Shown: positions 43,433 through 52,673 of the stretch, piece by piece | How the letters are laid out: the number at the start of each line of letters is the position of its first letter | Numbering within the stretch: position 1 is the stretch's first letter | NCBI GenBank assembly: GCA_029263415.1 | Contig: JAJCXN010000009.1 | Location: 1 to 64,000 of the forward strand | DNA: 64,000 nt | Origin: Acidobacteriota bacterium | GTDB lineage: Bacteria; Acidobacteriota; Thermoanaerobaculia; Multivoradales; Multivoraceae | Reading direction: 5' to 3' | The notes under the pieces: model-generated | Seen by the model: only the letters and a program-made list of their open reading frames with translations | Told to the model about the DNA's origin: nothing | Databases searched by the model: none | Program-made: the position numbers and the translations under genes

Positions 43433-45127
43433 ATGTCCTACGCAAGAGTCCGCCTCACGTCCCTTGCCGCGTTCTTGTCCACGGCCCTCGCGGCCCTAGC
43501 ACTGGTCGTTCCCAGTGCTACCGCACAAGATATCTGCGGAACTGCAAACAAGATCACCCGGCTCGGCAACCCGACCACTCGTTTCTCGAGCCCTGTGACG
43601 AGCGTCGAGGGATTGCAGAACCTGATGGTAAATGCTCGGTCTGAGGTCGAAGCATTGCTCCGGCAAGCGGGCTTTCAAGGCGATGCAAGCGACTTCTTCC
43701 AGGCCGTGGCAAGCGCCGAGGGCATCTCAGCTGTATCCGTTGATCCTGGAACCCATATGGACTGGATGTTTGGGCGTGACAAGGGGCAACCCATTGTGAA
43801 GCGCGACGTTTGCTGGCAAGGGAAGGCGCCTTTCCGCGGTTTCGAGATTCAGTTTTCCTCTCAGGGCACTTGGTATCTGTTCGTGGTCCCAGAGGTCTGT
43901 GGCAACCTGGCGGTCTTGTCTCAACAGGCTGAGCCGACATGCAAGGTCTCGATCCGAGATTCAGCTGGTGACACTTGTGAACAGAAGACGATCACGGTTG
44001 ATGCCACGGGCTCGACCGGTAACGTTGTTGTGGAGTTGATCGATCCATCCGGACGCAAGCAAACGCTGACGTCGCCGGACTCGTCGACCAATCTACGCTG
44101 GACCGTCCCTTCAGACGAGACCAAGGGCACGTTCAAAGCGATCGTCACTTCGACCGAGCAGACGGTCCGGGGCAACACGCTTGAGTGTCGTGCTGAGCAG
44201 AGCGTCGTTCGCGACTGCTGCATCGCGACCCCACCAAGTATCTCGATGAGCGCCGCTCCCAACCCGGTCGAACGCTTCCAGAACACCACAGTCCGAGCTA
44301 ACCCGACCGTCAGTGAGTGCACTAACCAAGAAGCCGTCACTATCGATGGCAAGTCGGTAACCAGCCCTTATGAGGTCACCACAAGCTACCCTGAGCCAGG
44401 CGTCTACACGGTTGATGGCATGGTCCGTGACGGTCGCGGCCAAACGGCAACCGATGCGGTGGACATCACGGTCACCGATTGCACAACGCCTGAGTGCAAG
44501 AAACTGCGGAAGGCCTACCTCAAGGAACAGCGACGTGGCGAGCGGGAGGGACGTGGGTTGGCGGCGGGTGATTGGATCTTCAGGGCTTGGCTCGGTTCGG
44601 TCGATATGGACGGCGACCAAAGACTTGCAGCGGAAGGCGATCGCCGCGAGGCGTTCCGCTTGTCAGGTGAGAACGGCCTTGGCGCACAGATTGAGCGCTT
44701 GGTGACCGATCGCATCGGCGTTGGCGGCGGCTTGATGCTCGCTCAAGGCGAAGTCGAGTTCGAACTCGACATCGGCGATTTGTGGGGCGCGGGCGACGAC
44801 TCGTTAGACACATTCACGCTGTTTGTGGGCCCTGTCTTTCATCTGACTCCAGACAATGCGGTGGACCTGGTGTTCAGCCCGTTCGTTGGCTACACCGATG
44901 TTGGCAGCTCTGATCCGACCACCCTTGGTAATCGGGTGACTCTCGATTTCGACAGTGACTTCTCATGGGGCGCCATGCTCGGGCTCGACATTCCGATCGG
45001 AAGCGACGGGTGGGGCATCCACGCGGGTGCGATCTATCAGGCTTTGGATTTGGAGTCGAACTACCGCAACCTGAGCTTGGATGGTGATCCGCTGTCGCTC
45101 AACGTGGGCGTTAAGTACACCTTTTAG
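43433..45127 (+). CDS. Outer-membrane beta-barrel protein with PKD/Ig-like domains
   Basis: The 564-residue product starts at ATG 43433, which follows AGGAG. It has a signal peptide ending near PSATAQD. Residues 30-180 are an unassigned domain, 180-285 and 290-360 are Ig/PKD-like (SYPEPGVYTVDGMVRDGRGQTATDAVDITV), and about 395-564 form an eight-strand barrel ending NVGVKYTF with terminal Phe, the outer-membrane assembly signal. Many Cys residues in the middle suggest disulfides. The 173-bp gap before it contains a possible TTGGCG/TAGTCT promoter (43299/43321) and a 6-bp hairpin at 43362-43381. Confidence 0.78.
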   Translation: MSYARVRLTSLAAFLSTALAALALVVPSATAQDICGTANKITRLGNPTTRFSSPVTSVEGLQNLMVNARSEVEALLRQAGFQGDASDFFQAVASAEGISAVSVDPGTHMDWMFGRDKGQPIVKRDVCWQGKAPFRGFEIQFSSQGTWYLFVVPEVCGNLAVLSQQAEPTCKVSIRDSAGDTCEQKTITVDATGSTGNVVVELIDPSGRKQTLTSPDSSTNLRWTVPSDETKGTFKAIVTSTEQTVRGNTLECRAEQSVVRDCCIATPPSISMSAAPNPVERFQNTTVRANPTVSECTNQEAVTIDGKSVTSPYEVTTSYPEPGVYTVDGMVRDGRGQTATDAVDITVTDCTTPECKKLRKAYLKEQRRGEREGRGLAAGDWIFRAWLGSVDMDGDQRLAAEGDRREAFRLSGENGLGAQIERLVTDRIGVGGGLMLAQGEVEFELDIGDLWGAGDDSLDTFTLFVGPVFHLTPDNAVDLVFSPFVGYTDVGSSDPTTLGNRVTLDFDSDFSWGAMLGLDIPIGSDGWGIHAGAIYQALDLESNYRNLSLDGDPLSLNVGVKYTF

Positions 45128-45178
45128 TTCTTCGGTGTAGGACTTTGTTCTAGGTAGAAGGTCGATCAGGCACCGGCA

Positions 45179-46537
45179 ATGAGCCATCAGATCGTACTGT
45201 TGACCAAGCCGGCACTGCCCGGCTTGGTCAAGACCCGTTTGTGTAGTGCGGATGGCAGCGGTGCGCTCGTACTCGACGCTGAGCAGGCCGCTAACCTGCA
45301 TCGCGCATTTCTGATGGACACAACTACGACGCTGGAACGGGTGTGCGCGGAGCGAGCAGATTCAGCGTTCTCCATCGCATGGGCACTCGATGGTGGCCTG
45401 CAGCCCGAACCTGGGTTTGAGAGGTTCTCGGGTTTCGCCCAGGTCGGTGACACACTCGGTGATCGGTTACTGCACGCACTGCATCGGGCCGGGGGAGAAG
45501 CAGGGGAGGTCGTTGTTGCGGTTGGTAGCGATCATCCAGAGATGTCGCGTGAGGTGGTGGAGGAGGCTATCGACGTGGTCGCAGCCGGCAGGGCTGACCT
45601 AGCTATCGGGCCCGCTCATGACGGCGGCTACTATCTGCTCAGTGTGCGTCGGCAGTTTTTGACTAGTGCCCTATTCGACGGGATCGCCTGGAGCACAGGG
45701 TCGGTCTATGAGCAGACCGTTCAGCGAGCTGATGGCGTGGGTCTGAAAGTGCACAGTGTCGTGGCCGGCCACGATTGCGACACACCACAGGATCTTGCAG
45801 GCCTCTATGGACGTCTCATCGAAGCTGCAAACACCGAGGAGTTTGGCGCCCAGCGAGGGTCCCCTCGAGATGGGACTGGCTCCGCGACTCGCGAGTGGTT
45901 GATTGAGAACTACCCTGCGGGACCGGTGGCGCTGCTAGGGGCTCCTGCGATGTGTAGTGGTTCGAGGTCACCGCTGTCCCTGATGATCGAGCGCCTGCAA
46001 GAAGAGGGTGGTGTGGTCTCCCGATCCGAGGCTGAGACCGCGGAGGTAGGAGCGGTTCTTGGCCAGGCACTGGCGGGGCCGGTCGCGGCTGAGGCGTCGC
46101 CCTTGCCGCACGTGGTTCTCCTGGAAGGAGAGATGGGGGCAGGCAAGACCGCCTTAGTTAAGGGTGTTGCGGTCGGCCTGGGTGTCGATCCCGCGTCGGT
46201 TCAATCGCCAACCTTCACGTTGCTGAACGAGTATCAAGACGCAACTGGAGCGACCCGTTTGGTCCATGGCGATCTCTATCGGCTGGAACCCGAGGAGGTC
46301 GAAGGTGCGGGCGTTCTTGATGCCTTGTTCAAAGAGGATTGTGTGGTCATCATCGAGTGGTCTGAGAGGTTGCCTCATCCCGTGCCCGGGGCGGTTACAC
46401 TCCGTCTCTCTCGGCTGATCGGGGGCACTGCGACCAAGGACTCGAGCGAGGGCGAACTTGAGGAGGTCGGGCTGTCGCAGCAAGCGCAGCAAAGCCGAGA
46501 CACCAGAGTGAACACACGTCGCATCGAATGGGTGTAG
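45179..46537 (+). CDS. Fusion of TIGR04282 glycosyltransferase and TsaE ATPase
   Basis: One continuous 452-residue frame encodes two proteins that are normally separate. Residues 1-225 match the TIGR04282/DUF2064 nucleotidyl/glycosyltransferase family: LTKPALPGLVKTRL, VGSDHPEMS, GPAHDGGYYLL, HDCDTPQDLA. Residues about 270-452 are TsaE, which helps TsaB/TsaD make the t6A37 tRNA modification: Walker A GEMGAGKTALV, SPTFTLLNEY, HGDLYRL and IIEWSERLP. A 45-residue linker separates them. An internal ATG near 45981 could also give free TsaE. Confidence 0.85.
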   Translation: MSHQIVLLTKPALPGLVKTRLCSADGSGALVLDAEQAANLHRAFLMDTTTTLERVCAERADSAFSIAWALDGGLQPEPGFERFSGFAQVGDTLGDRLLHALHRAGGEAGEVVVAVGSDHPEMSREVVEEAIDVVAAGRADLAIGPAHDGGYYLLSVRRQFLTSALFDGIAWSTGSVYEQTVQRADGVGLKVHSVVAGHDCDTPQDLAGLYGRLIEAANTEEFGAQRGSPRDGTGSATREWLIENYPAGPVALLGAPAMCSGSRSPLSLMIERLQEEGGVVSRSEAETAEVGAVLGQALAGPVAAEASPLPHVVLLEGEMGAGKTALVKGVAVGLGVDPASVQSPTFTLLNEYQDATGATRLVHGDLYRLEPEEVEGAGVLDALFKEDCVVIIEWSERLPHPVPGAVTLRLSRLIGGTATKDSSEGELEEVGLSQQAQQSRDTRVNTRRIEWV

Positions 46538-46590
46538 CGGCGACGGTCAATTAGAGGCCTCAATCTCTTAGGTCATAGGGTGGATCAACG

Positions 46591-47451
46591 ATGACGGATG
46601 CAGAAAACTCGCGGATAGGAATTCTAGGCTGCGGGCTGATGGGTAGAGGAATCGCCGAGGTCGCCGCTACGAGTGGCTTTGGAGTGACCGTTCGCGAGGT
46701 GTCTAGCGAGGCGCTTGAGACCGGACTCGCGGCCCTGCGCGCATCGATGGATCGCTCGGTCAAGCGCGGCAAGCTCGAGCCGGAGGCCGCCGAAGCGGCG
46801 TTCGCTCGAATCGGCGGGACCACCGATCTCGCCGATCTCAAGGGTTGCGATCTGGTGATCGAGGCAATTGTGGAGAACCTTGACGCCAAAGTCTCTGCCT
46901 TTGTCGCCCTCGATGGACTGCTCGATAGGAGCGCGATTCTCGCGACCAACACGTCGTCATTGACGGTCACCCAGTTGGCAGCCGCCACTGCCCGGCCCGA
47001 TCGGTTCATCGGCATGCATTTCTTCAATCCGGTGCCGGCGATGAAACTGGTCGAGATCGTTGGCACCCTAATGGTCTCCGATGAGACCATGACCAGAGCG
47101 CGAACCTTTGCTGAAGCCATCGGCAAGGAGCCAATTGTTTGCCGCGATAACTCGGGGTTTATCGTGAATCGCTTGCTGGTGCCGTATCTTCTCGACTGCG
47201 TTCGAGCCCACGAGAACGGGGTGGGCAGTCTTGAGGACATCGATGCCGGCATGCGTCTGGGTTGCGGGCATCCGATGGGGCCGTTCGCCCTGCTTGACTT
47301 CATCGGACTCGACACGATCCTCTCGATCGGTCACATCATGTTCGAGGAGTATCGCGAGACGCGGTTTGCTCCGCCGCCACTGCTGAAGCAGATGGTGCAG
47401 GCCGGTCGACTTGGCCGTAAGAGTGGTCAAGGTTTCTATAACTATGGCTAG
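46591..47451 (+). CDS. 3-hydroxybutyryl-CoA dehydrogenase
   Basis: The 286-residue product has the NAD motif GILGCGLMGRGIAE at the N-terminus, NTSSLTVTQLAAATARPDR, the catalytic His in GMHFFNPVPAMKLVEIV, and NSGFIVNRLLVPYLLD. The ending GRKSGQGFYNYG is typical of the Hbd/PaaH family. It interconverts acetoacetyl-CoA and 3-hydroxybutyryl-CoA in fatty acid or butanoate metabolism. It stands alone between the TsaE fusion and phoH. Confidence 0.95.
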   Translation: MTDAENSRIGILGCGLMGRGIAEVAATSGFGVTVREVSSEALETGLAALRASMDRSVKRGKLEPEAAEAAFARIGGTTDLADLKGCDLVIEAIVENLDAKVSAFVALDGLLDRSAILATNTSSLTVTQLAAATARPDRFIGMHFFNPVPAMKLVEIVGTLMVSDETMTRARTFAEAIGKEPIVCRDNSGFIVNRLLVPYLLDCVRAHENGVGSLEDIDAGMRLGCGHPMGPFALLDFIGLDTILSIGHIMFEEYRETRFAPPPLLKQMVQAGRLGRKSGQGFYNYG

Positions 47452-47592
47452 GAGTTTGCAGAATGAGACCAGTGGTGTTCGTGTCGTCGGCCTTGGCGGG
47501 ATTGGCTACCTCGAGAACGCCCTGTCCGAAGCCGCAGATCCTCGTACGGGCGCGAGGTCGAGGCGCGCCGAGCCTGCGATGAGAGCGCGCTT

Positions 47593-48633
47593 TTGAACGC
47601 AGCTGTGAACCTAGGCGAAGCGGCAAGTCGCTACTTCTGCGTCAACCACGACGAGCACCTTAAGCGTCTCGAGTCGGCGTTCAACGTCGCGATTGGTGCG
47701 CGGGGCAGCGCCTTTCAGGTCAGCGGCGACGAGCACGACTTGGTGCGCACGATGCACGTACTGAGCCAGTTCAACGAGTTGTTGGAGAAGGGCCACAGGC
47801 TCTCAAGTTCGGATCTGCAGACTGCGATTCGAGTGCTCCAGGAGTCGCCCGAAACTTCGCTGGTCGACTTCTTTGGTGGTGAGGGCGTGGTGGCTGCAGC
47901 GCGACGATTAGTGGCCCCGCGCTCACTGAACCAGAAGCGCTACTTAGAAGCAATGCTGGACCACGATCTGGTTGTGTCAATCGGGCCGGCGGGCACTGGC
48001 AAGACCTATCTGGCTGTCGCCATGGCTGCTGCGTTTCTTGCGCAGAAACGCGTTCGTCGCATCGTCTTGGCTCGGCCTGCGGTGGAGGCCGGTGAGAAGT
48101 TGGGCTTCCTGCCGGGCGATCTTGCGGACAAGGTGAATCCCTACTTGCGCCCCCTCTATGACGCCTTGTTCGATCTGATTGGGTTCGACAAGGTCACTCG
48201 GATGATCGAGCGGGAGGTGATCGAGGTGGCGCCGCTTGCGTTCATGCGCGGGCGAACGCTCAACGACAGCTTCATCATCTTGGATGAGGCGCAGAACACC
48301 ACTCCCGAGCAGATGAAGATGTTTCTGACCCGAATTGGCTTCGGATCCGTTGCGGTAGTAAACGGTGATGTGACGCAGGTCGACTTAGGCCCCGGCTACA
48401 AGTCAGGATTGCGAGAGGCAGAAAGAGTGCTTCAAGGCATTGAGGGCGTTGCGTTTGTCGGTTTTGGTGAGTCCGATGTGGTGCGGCACGAGCTGGTGCA
48501 ACGGATCGTCAAGGCATACTCTGCAGATGAGAAGCGTTCGCTTGAGCGTCGCAATCAGCGAAGCGAGGGCGGGCCGCAGGTCAACACATCGCCCGGTACC
48601 GAAACCAAGAGTGCCACGACCGAGGAGACGTAA
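47593..48633 (+). CDS. phoH: PhoH family ATPase
   Basis: The 346-residue product has a KH-like N-terminal region, then the ATPase: Walker A GPAGTGKT (131-138), LARPAVEAGEKLGFLPGDL, Walker B FIILDEAQNTTPEQMKMFLTR, NGDVTQVDL. PhoH/YbeZ works with YbeY in rRNA metabolism. The gene order phoH-pgpH-ybeY here is canonical. The start is TTG; the stop shares one base with the pgpH start. Confidence 0.94.
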   Translation: MNAAVNLGEAASRYFCVNHDEHLKRLESAFNVAIGARGSAFQVSGDEHDLVRTMHVLSQFNELLEKGHRLSSSDLQTAIRVLQESPETSLVDFFGGEGVVAAARRLVAPRSLNQKRYLEAMLDHDLVVSIGPAGTGKTYLAVAMAAAFLAQKRVRRIVLARPAVEAGEKLGFLPGDLADKVNPYLRPLYDALFDLIGFDKVTRMIEREVIEVAPLAFMRGRTLNDSFIILDEAQNTTPEQMKMFLTRIGFGSVAVVNGDVTQVDLGPGYKSGLREAERVLQGIEGVAFVGFGESDVVRHELVQRIVKAYSADEKRSLERRNQRSEGGPQVNTSPGTETKSATTEET

Positions 48634-50945
48634 TGTTGGGCGCCCGATCTGAGAAGAAGCCTCCGGTCATCCGGAAGCGAAGCCGCCGAGTCCGGATCGG
48701 TGAGGCTTGGCTGGCGTTATTGGAGCAGTCGTGGCTGTGGGCCGGTCTCTTCTTGATCTGCGGAGTTTGGGCTCTGATGCCGGAGGGATTGCTGTCAACG
48801 CCCGAGATCGAGACCGGGGTGATCGCACAGCGTAACTTCACCGCTCCTCGAGATCTTTTGGTCCTGGACGAGGAGACCACTGAGGCCAAACGCGCGCGCG
48901 CGCGCGAGGCGCTCTTACCGGTCTACGACTTTGATCGTGAGCGCGCGGCCTGGTTGGAGAGTCAACTATTCGTGCTGTTCCAAGAAGCTAGAACAGCGTT
49001 GGAAGAGTCGCCCGAGCTCGATAGCGCGTCGTTGTGGGAACGACTTACGGACGCACAGGTTGCGCCGACCCTGCGGATCACCGATGAGCAATTGAGTCTG
49101 TTTGGTTCTCGTGACTATGACTCCGCGATGGAGGAGCGTCTGGACGGTGTCTGGCGCAATCTGATGACCCGCGGCGTCGTGGCGAACAAGGAACTTCTGC
49201 TCGAGAATCGGTTGCGTGGAATCACCCTTCGCAACCTGTCCGACGGCAGTGAGCGGACCCAGGTCGATTTGTTCGACTATGTGGGTTACCCAAGTGAGGC
49301 CCGAACCTTTCTGGACAACGAACTATCTCGATGGACTGGCTGGAATCGTTCCGAACGGCAGGTCCTGTCTCGGTTTCTGACGCAGAACATCACCCCAAAT
49401 CTTTCGTTCAACCTGCAGGAAACCAGTGCACGCCTGGAGGCTGCAGGTGCGGGCGTTGAGCCCGCGTTGAATCAGATCAAACGAGGCCAGATCCTGGTGC
49501 GCCGCGGTGACGAGATCACTCAGCAGTCCCAGGCCTTGATTCGCGAAGCCTTTGGCGCTCGTAGCAGTGGTCAGTGGTTGCCGGTTCTTGGCAATGTCTT
49601 GCTGATGATCATGGTTCTGGGTGCGGTTCGATTCGGGCTCGAACGGACAAACATCGGCCAAGGGCGTGAGCCGGGAACTCTGGGTGCGCTGTTGCTGCTG
49701 ATGGGGCTCGCGCTCTTGGCCGCGAGACTCGGGATCGGTATCGCCACGACCCTAGGCGAGGGCTTCCGAACCATCGTGCCAATCCCCTCGCAAGCCTACT
49801 TGTTCGTGCTGCCATATGCCGGCTTGTCGCTGGTGGTATCGCTGTTCTATGGCCGAGGAGTGGGGCTGCTGAGTGCGGTGCTGTACTCGCTAGTGGTTGG
49901 GCGGATGCTCGGTGACGACGCTCTGTTGATGACCCTGTTCGTAGCTTCCGGCTCAATGGCTGCTGTCTTTGCGCTCGAACGATTGAACCGTCGACTCGCG
50001 GTCACTCGTGCTGGCATGGTGGTGGGACTGGTTGGGGTAGTGAGTGCAGCGATGCTGTATTCGTTTGAACCAGGCGATCAGCTGCGCGAATTCGGTTTTC
50101 TCCTCGCTGCCCCTCTAGTCGGTGGATTCTTGGTCTCGGCAGTGGTGAGCTTCTTGGTGCCGGTTCTCGAGTCAGTCCTAGGGCACACAACGGAGATTCG
50201 CCTGATCGAGCTCTCCGACACGAACCTGCCGCTACTGCGCCGGATGGCGTTCGAAGCTCCGGGTAGCTTCCAGCACTCGCTGATGGTGGCAAACCTCGCG
50301 AAGGCTGGATGTGAAGCAATCGGTGCGAATCCAGTGTTGGCTTACACTGGAGCCCTCTACCACGATATTGGCAAACTGACGCGCCCGGCCTACTTTGTCG
50401 AGAATCAACACGGCGTCAATCCTCATGACAAGCTGACTCCCTCGATGAGCGCGTTGATTGTGCTCAATCATGTGAAAGAGGGAGCTGATCTTGCTCGAGA
50501 GAACAGATTGCCACGGCCGATCATAGATGCGATCGAACAGCACCACGGGACTCGCCTGCTGAAGTTCTTCTATGAAAAGGCTAAAGACGGTGCCGGCTCA
50601 GATGCGAAGGTCGATGAGCACAAGTATTGCTACCCGGGACCGAAACCACAGAGCAAGACGATGGGTGTGCTGATGTACGCGGACGCGGTGGAAGCGGCTA
50701 GTCGAACTTTGCGCAATCCATCGCCAAACAACATCGACTCTCTGCTGCGAAGCTTGCTGAACGCTTGCCTTGCCGAGGATCAGTTCGACGACTCAGACTT
50801 GACGTTCGCCGACCTGCGCAAGGTGCGCGAAGCGTTCGCACGCGCTCTGCAAACGATCTACCACAAACGTATCGACTATCCAGGTTTTGACTTTGAAGGC
50901 GCTGCCAAAGCGGAATTGCGCATGATCCGAGGGGGTGGGGTTTGA
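48633..50945 (+). CDS. pgpH: 7TM-HD cyclic-di-AMP phosphodiesterase family protein
   Basis: The 770-residue product has one N-terminal helix, an extracytoplasmic 7TMR-HDED domain (about 55-310), a block of seven membrane helices (about 315-525) and a C-terminal HD domain with YHDIGKLTRPAYF (His577-Asp578) and EQHHGT. PgpH degrades c-di-AMP in firmicutes, and an orthologous role here is inference. A (CG)8 tract lies in the 5' part. The stop overlaps the next gene (TTGA). Confidence 0.92.
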   Translation: MLGARSEKKPPVIRKRSRRVRIGEAWLALLEQSWLWAGLFLICGVWALMPEGLLSTPEIETGVIAQRNFTAPRDLLVLDEETTEAKRARAREALLPVYDFDRERAAWLESQLFVLFQEARTALEESPELDSASLWERLTDAQVAPTLRITDEQLSLFGSRDYDSAMEERLDGVWRNLMTRGVVANKELLLENRLRGITLRNLSDGSERTQVDLFDYVGYPSEARTFLDNELSRWTGWNRSERQVLSRFLTQNITPNLSFNLQETSARLEAAGAGVEPALNQIKRGQILVRRGDEITQQSQALIREAFGARSSGQWLPVLGNVLLMIMVLGAVRFGLERTNIGQGREPGTLGALLLLMGLALLAARLGIGIATTLGEGFRTIVPIPSQAYLFVLPYAGLSLVVSLFYGRGVGLLSAVLYSLVVGRMLGDDALLMTLFVASGSMAAVFALERLNRRLAVTRAGMVVGLVGVVSAAMLYSFEPGDQLREFGFLLAAPLVGGFLVSAVVSFLVPVLESVLGHTTEIRLIELSDTNLPLLRRMAFEAPGSFQHSLMVANLAKAGCEAIGANPVLAYTGALYHDIGKLTRPAYFVENQHGVNPHDKLTPSMSALIVLNHVKEGADLARENRLPRPIIDAIEQHHGTRLLKFFYEKAKDGAGSDAKVDEHKYCYPGPKPQSKTMGVLMYADAVEAASRTLRNPSPNNIDSLLRSLLNACLAEDQFDDSDLTFADLRKVREAFARALQTIYHKRIDYPGFDFEGAAKAELRMIRGGGV
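48891..48906. repeat. (CG)8 dinucleotide tract in pgpH
   Basis: Sixteen bases of alternating CG encode RARAR near residue 88. Such a tract is prone to slippage and to Z-DNA formation. Confidence 0.9.
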
Positions 50946-52525
50946 GCGACGTTGGGACCGAGACCAAAGAACAATCCGAGCCAAAGTCGACTGAGGTCGG
51001 CGCGGGCGGCTGCCCGGATGACGTTGACAGCAAGGAGGCTTGCAGCAATGACATAGGCGCGCCTGAAACGAAAGAGATTGAGCCAGAAGGACCAGAGCTT
51101 GAGACCGTCGAACTCGAGTCGGTCGTCTCGGCCTGGAGTGCGCGAGCGTCTGCGCTGTGGCTCAGGTCGCTGGTGCTCGAATTGGGTGGCCCCAAAGCGG
51201 AGATCGGTGTGCGTCTGTGCTCGGACGATGTGATGAGTGAGGCCAACGGCCGGTTCAGGCAGAAGCCTATGCCAACGGATGTGCTGTCGTTTCCCAACGA
51301 ACCCGACGCCGAGCCCGAAACGGGGGAATCACAGGCTCAAGCGCACTACCTTGGCGATGTTCTCATCAGCATCGACACGGCAAAAAGACAGGCCGCACAA
51401 GCCGGCCAGAGTCTCGATTGGGAGTTGCAATGTCTGATCCTGCATGGCCTGCTGCACTGCTTGGGTCACGATCACGCCACCGATGTTGGACAGATGGATA
51501 CCGTTGAGCTGGGGCTCCGGGAACGCTGGGTGAACGAGGCTTCTCCCTGGGCGCTCCCGGACGGGGCTGAGCGTCCACTTGGTGCCATTGAGGTTTCTAG
51601 CGACCCCGATCTGGTCACGCAAGCCGCGCAAGATGCCAACGCACGCTTCGGTCGGGTGGCACTGGTCGGCCGCCCCAACGCTGGCAAGTCGACCTTGATG
51701 AATCACTGGCTTGGCGAGAAGGTTGCGATCGTTTCCGATAAGCCGCAGACCACGCGCCATCGGATCGTCGGGATTCATTCGGAAGAGCGCGGCCAGATGG
51801 TCTTCCTCGACACACCGGGGATCCACAAGCCGCAGCATCGTCTGAACCGCCGAATGGTGAAGGCCGCTTCTGACGCATTGAGCGAGGCCGACGTGATCTG
51901 CCTGTTGGTTGACGCAAGCGTTAAACCTGGTGGCGGCGATCACTGGGTGCAGGAGATGGTGATCAAGGCTCGGCAGCCCAAGATGGTCCTGCTCAACAAG
52001 ATCGACATCATGCGAAAGTCACGTTTGTTGCCGCTGATCGAAAAGTACACGGAGGCGGGCTTTGATCCGGTGATTCCGATATCGGCACTCGACGGTGATG
52101 GAGCTGAAGCAGCCCTGGATCAGGTTTGGGAGATGTTGCCGCGCGGTAACCCCGAGTTTGACTCCGACATGTTGACTCTGCAGACCGAACGCTTCTTAAG
52201 CGCAGAGCGAATTCGAGAGAAGATTCTCGAGCGCACGCGCGATGAGTTGCCATATGTGGTGGCAGTGGTTATTGATCAATGGGAAGAGCGGGAGGGCGGC
52301 GTTCTATATCTGGCGGCGTCGATCTTGGTTGAGCGCTCTGGACAGAAGAGCATCTTGATCGGTAAGGGTGGAGCGCAGATCAAGGAGGTGGGTATTGCTG
52401 CTCGGGCCGACCTCGAAGGGTTCTTGCGTAAGCGCGTGTTCCTGGACCTTGTGGTGCGCGAGTCGAAGGGCTGGCGCGAGGACCCGCGCATCGTCGGTGA
52501 GATCGAGAACTACTTGATGGCGTAG
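50942..52525 (+). CDS. YbeY-Era fusion protein
   Basis: This is a single 527-residue frame. After an acidic 60-residue leader, residues about 65-200 are the YbeY endoribonuclease with zinc motif HGLLHCLGHDH (His168, 172, 178) and PTDVLSFPN. Residues about 235-527 are the GTPase Era: GRPNAGKS (243-250), DTPGIHKP, NKID, and the KH domain with ILIGKGGAQIKEVG. Both act on 16S rRNA 3'-end maturation and 30S assembly, so fusion makes sense functionally. The start is TTG, overlapping the pgpH stop. No frameshift or dgk/cdd genes lie between the two parts, where other genomes have them. Confidence 0.92.
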   Translation: MSDVGTETKEQSEPKSTEVGAGGCPDDVDSKEACSNDIGAPETKEIEPEGPELETVELESVVSAWSARASALWLRSLVLELGGPKAEIGVRLCSDDVMSEANGRFRQKPMPTDVLSFPNEPDAEPETGESQAQAHYLGDVLISIDTAKRQAAQAGQSLDWELQCLILHGLLHCLGHDHATDVGQMDTVELGLRERWVNEASPWALPDGAERPLGAIEVSSDPDLVTQAAQDANARFGRVALVGRPNAGKSTLMNHWLGEKVAIVSDKPQTTRHRIVGIHSEERGQMVFLDTPGIHKPQHRLNRRMVKAASDALSEADVICLLVDASVKPGGGDHWVQEMVIKARQPKMVLLNKIDIMRKSRLLPLIEKYTEAGFDPVIPISALDGDGAEAALDQVWEMLPRGNPEFDSDMLTLQTERFLSAERIREKILERTRDELPYVVAVVIDQWEEREGGVLYLAASILVERSGQKSILIGKGGAQIKEVGIAARADLEGFLRKRVFLDLVVRESKGWREDPRIVGEIENYLMA

Positions 52526-52673
52526 GCCTCGCGGCGGTTCGATGGCTGGCGTGTTGCAGCGGCTGAATGCTTGAAGAGGGCACGGTTTGCCATTAGGCGC
52601 CGGACACCGGAGGGGTTCGCTTTGCCTGGCTTCTACAGATGTTCTCTGTCCGCGCGCTGCTAGCATCCGCGGC

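Noticed and set aside
47411-47592. Possible small gene between the hydroxybutyryl-CoA dehydrogenase gene and phoH
   Set aside because: No ribosome-binding site, Arg/Ala-rich composition and no family features; looks non-coding.
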